From the NCBI GenBank assembly GCA_016926985.1, contig JAFGNO010000030.1, positions 1-9,389 of the forward strand: a stretch of DNA of 9,389 nt. Direction: 5' to 3'. This DNA is from Anaerolineae bacterium (GTDB taxonomy: Bacteria > Chloroflexota > Anaerolineae > Aggregatilineales > UBA3940). The notes under the pieces are model-generated. The model saw nothing but the letters and a program-made list of their open reading frames with translations. It ran no database searches and had not been told where the DNA came from. Positions 7,586 to 9,389 of this stretch are shown here, piece by piece (position 1 is the stretch's first letter; each line of letters opens with the position of its first letter). The translations under genes and the position numbers were made by a program.

Positions 7586-8534
7586 TCACCACCTTGTTAC
7601 ATACCTGCCAGGCTGCCGGGTCAGCGTCATAATCATCGCCAAGAACAAAATGACATTGAAGTGCAATAACCCCGTCCAGGTTGATCGTAAAATCAGTCTG
7701 TTCACGTGTCGATAGTTCAATAGTGGCAGCCGGAATCCCCACCTGAGCCAACCAGTTGCTCGCATCACCCGTGACCGGGTAGATGGAAAATTCCTCATAT
7801 GGGTAACCGGTTGCAGTAGCCAGCAGATCTCCCATCCAGGCCGCTGGAGGATGCTTGGGGCCGCAGTCGCCCATAAATACTGCGCCCTGCATACTGTGGT
7901 AGAAGATCACAGCATCGGGCTGTACCAATAGGAAAAATGCCTGGAGCGCCTGTGTTTCTGGCTCGGAAAAGGGTCCGTCGCCGGGGTCAATCGGGATGTC
8001 CCAGATGAAAGCCGTTTCAGCCCAATCGCATCCCCAGTTCCGGTTCAGGTCCACGCCCGCGGCGTTAAAACGCGCTGCGAAATCCCGCCCGCTGGCATAA
8101 CCATCGGGATTAGCAACCGGGATCAGGATCAGTTGAATACCGGGCAGCACTTCGGCAGCGTTTTCTGTGAAATATACCAGAAGCTCATTAAGCAGGTTGA
8201 CGCTGTTCCATTCATATCCTCCATGGATGCCCCCCACCAGCACAATAATATGCTCTCCAGTGCCTATGCGCCACGCAATAATTGGCCGGTTTTCTAAGCT
8301 GTCCCCAATGCTAAAAGATTCCGGCGATGCCGGGATAGTCGGGGACGGCATGGTAACCGGCGATCGGGTCGGCGCAGCTCCGCCGGTTGCCTCAGGAAAA
8401 AGCGGCACAGGAGTCTCCGCAGACGCCACAGGCACAGTCAGGGTGTGAACAGCAATCGGGGAAGACACCTGCTGGCTGCAAGCTGTCATCAACGCCGCGA
8501 ATAATCCCATGGTGATCTTCGCATAATTGGGCAT
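7575..8534 (-). CDS. M14-family zinc carboxypeptidase-like lipoprotein
   Basis: This 319-aa protein is predicted to sit on the outer face of the membrane and remove C-terminal residues from peptides, perhaps peptidoglycan stems. It begins with a short lipoprotein signal (MPNYAKITMGLFAALMTAC, lipid-bearing Cys19), then a Ser/Thr/Pro stalk (about 20-73), then the M14 fold. Zinc and active-site residues: H104 and E108 in IHGGYEWN, N164-R165 in VDLNRNW, H213 in IFYHSM and the likely catalytic E273 in ATIELSTRE. The first ligand pair is spaced HxxxE rather than the textbook HxxE. Start: the open frame extends to TTG 8669, but only ATG 8534 gives a signal peptide, and a promoter ends just upstream of it. 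It is the first gene of the minus-strand run and overlaps the GT39-like gene by 11 nt. Confidence 0.85.
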   Translation of the reverse strand: MPNYAKITMGLFAALMTACSQQVSSPIAVHTLTVPVASAETPVPLFPEATGGAAPTRSPVTMPSPTIPASPESFSIGDSLENRPIIAWRIGTGEHIIVLVGGIHGGYEWNSVNLLNELLVYFTENAAEVLPGIQLILIPVANPDGYASGRDFAARFNAAGVDLNRNWGCDWAETAFIWDIPIDPGDGPFSEPETQALQAFFLLVQPDAVIFYHSMQGAVFMGDCGPKHPPAAWMGDLLATATGYPYEEFSIYPVTGDASNWLAQVGIPAATIELSTREQTDFTINLDGVIALQCHFVLGDDYDADPAAWQVCNKVVNDE

Positions 8535-8541
8535 AACCTGA

Positions 8542-8570
8542 ACTATAAGAGCACGGACTAACTTCGTCAA
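8542..8570 (-). promoter_or_regulatory. Strong sigma70-like promoter for the M14 lipoprotein operon
   Basis: On the minus strand TTGACG, 17 nt, TATAGT: 5 of 6 matches in both boxes with ideal spacing. The -10 box ends 7 nt before the ATG at 8534, so the predicted first transcribed base falls at or next to the A of the start codon. This predicts a leaderless mRNA. It also argues against the longer frame beginning upstream. Confidence 0.6.
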
Positions 8571-8671
8571 ATCCAATTTTGCAAAGGGTATTTCGGGCCA
8601 ATTCCGGTCATTCAGCGCAAAAGACTCCAAAATGGCCCCGAGCACCTCCAAACTTTCACCGGGCACCAACG

Positions 8672-8682
8672 TATAGTATAGT
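8672..8682 (+). promoter_or_regulatory. Overlapping -10 boxes for the divergent membrane-protein gene
   Basis: The plus strand reads TATAGTATAGT, two overlapping TATAGT boxes (8672-8677 and 8677-8682). The best -35 candidates upstream are poor (CTTTCA at 18 nt from the second box, 3 of 6), so an activator may be needed. The leader would be about 45 nt before ATG 8732. The reverse strand here also reads TATACTATAC, so activity on the other strand cannot be excluded. Confidence 0.35.
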
Positions 8683-8731
8683 GATCATGTTCTGAACCAA
8701 GTAAAAACAGTCTGATCTAACAGGGGGGGCT

Positions 8732-9319
8732 ATGGCCCGTCGATTGGTTATCCCACTTGGCGCAACCTGGCGCCAAAAACCAGCTTCAATGCTTCTGGTG
8801 TTTCTGGTACTGGTAGCACTGCTGGCGGTTTCTGTTTTCCTGTTTGTCACCGACTACATCACCAGCGTCTACGGCTATTTCAGGCTGGGCACAGCGCGGG
8901 TGTCCGATGCTGAAGCCTGGTTTGTGGGTGCACTGCCGCAGCTTGTCCAGGTCGCCTTCGGGTTTATGGCACTGGAGCGGCGCAACTGGCTGTTTGCCGT
9001 GCTGGCTGGTGTGGCGCTGGTTGTAGATGTTGGCACAGACATGGCTTTCCGTGTTGGCGATGCACAAGGCTTTGCAATTTATGCCACAGCACTTTTCCAG
9101 AGCATAGCGCTGTTCACACTAGGCAGCGAGTTTCTCCTGGTGGTTTCTCTCGAAAATATCATCGAATATCTACCAGACGTGCTGGAGGCAATGGCCGTCT
9201 CATCAAACCGGATGGTAGACAGCTTCACAAAGGTGGCAGACACTTTTCGTGAGGATGACGAGGAGGATATTCACCCTGTCACGCGGCGAAAAGGGCGTGG
9301 CGGGAAGCAGGGCCCATAA
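8732..9319 (+). CDS. Unrecognised four-helix membrane protein with charged C-terminal tail
   Basis: I do not recognise this 195-aa protein. A basic N-terminus (MARRLVIPLGATWRQK) is followed by four hydrophobic helices at about 20-40, 59-80, 86-103 and 113-140. An amphipathic stretch follows (about 141-170), then an acidic cluster (REDDEEDIHP) and a basic tail (TRRKGRGGKQG). By the positive-inside rule both ends should be cytosolic. Acidic or polar residues (D99, D103, D110) fall at or near the third helix, which may matter for function. The start ATG 8732 follows a run of seven G (8723-8729), an unusual ribosome site only 2 nt from the start codon; ATG 8789 would remove the basic N-terminus. 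It is divergent from the M14 lipoprotein gene. It could be a local accessory gene, but no mobile-element partner is visible. Confidence 0.7.
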   Translation: MARRLVIPLGATWRQKPASMLLVFLVLVALLAVSVFLFVTDYITSVYGYFRLGTARVSDAEAWFVGALPQLVQVAFGFMALERRNWLFAVLAGVALVVDVGTDMAFRVGDAQGFAIYATALFQSIALFTLGSEFLLVVSLENIIEYLPDVLEAMAVSSNRMVDSFTKVADTFREDDEEDIHPVTRRKGRGGKQGP

Positions 9320-9389
9320 CCATGCCCCTGCGATTTTCCTGTAATCAGAATCAGGTACTTTCCCAGCCATGGAGATAAGCCATGCTGGC

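Noticed and set aside
8535..8669. N-terminal extension of the M14 protein from TTG 8669
   Set aside because: It would bury the lipoprotein signal peptide at residues 46-64, uses TTG, and runs across a strong promoter ending just before ATG 8534.
8689..8697. GTTCTGAAC dyad as a LexA-type operator
   Set aside because: The half-sites are spaced by one base in the wrong arrangement for the known GAAC-N4-GTTC box, and one short dyad is not evidence.
9322..9389. Possible next gene start after the four-helix protein
   Set aside because: ATG 9322 meets a stop after 18 codons without a ribosome site, and other frames are too short to judge before the window ends.

Overview
The window looks like chromosomal DNA of an Anaerolineae-like Chloroflexota bacterium. 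This is an inference from protein style, not from a marker gene. The exported proteins carry long Pro/Thr-rich stalks after a single anchor. The LCP-type protein has the 'DVIRVVRVDFVTPGVSVL' core that I associate with Chloroflexota homologues. A GAF-PAS-class III cyclase lies beside envelope genes. Base composition looks mid-range, roughly 50-55% GC by eye. No RNA gene, insertion sequence, CRISPR array or integrase is visible.

Layout. (1) Positions 1-722, minus strand: the N-terminal 240 residues of an LCP (LytR-CpsA-Psr) family membrane protein, running off the left edge. (2) Positions 723-951: an intergenic region with two back-to-back sigma70-like promoters. (3) 952-2073, plus strand: a membrane-anchored LysM + M23 peptidoglycan peptidase, divergent from the LCP gene. 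(4) 2136-8534, minus strand: six genes in the same direction. In transcription order they are an M14 carboxypeptidase-like lipoprotein, a multi-spanning GT39/PMT-like glycosyltransferase (11-nt overlap), a six-helix membrane protein of DUF5668/LiaF-N type, a GT4 glycosyltransferase (2-nt gap), a 147-aa protein of unknown function with a perfect Shine-Dalgarno site, and a soluble GAF-PAS-adenylate cyclase with its own strong promoter. (5) 8732-9319, plus strand: an unrecognised four-helix membrane protein, divergent from the M14 gene. The 62 bases between the convergent genes (2074-2135) and the last 70 bases (9320-9389) show no convincing terminator or gene.

How the genes fit together. Most act at or across the cell envelope. 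The LCP-type protein and the M23 peptidase would attach polymer to, and remodel, the wall. The two glycosyltransferases and the small membrane protein look like a glycan-building or lipid-linked-sugar module. The M14 lipoprotein would trim peptide on the outside. The cyclase is probably a cytosolic sensor transcribed separately. No single novel defence or mobile system stands out. The points most worth a second look are the substituted LCP active-site positions, a promoter that predicts a leaderless mRNA for the M14 lipoprotein, the short GT39-like protein lacking its usual C-terminal domain, and two proteins without recognisable family (3988-4431 and 8732-9319).
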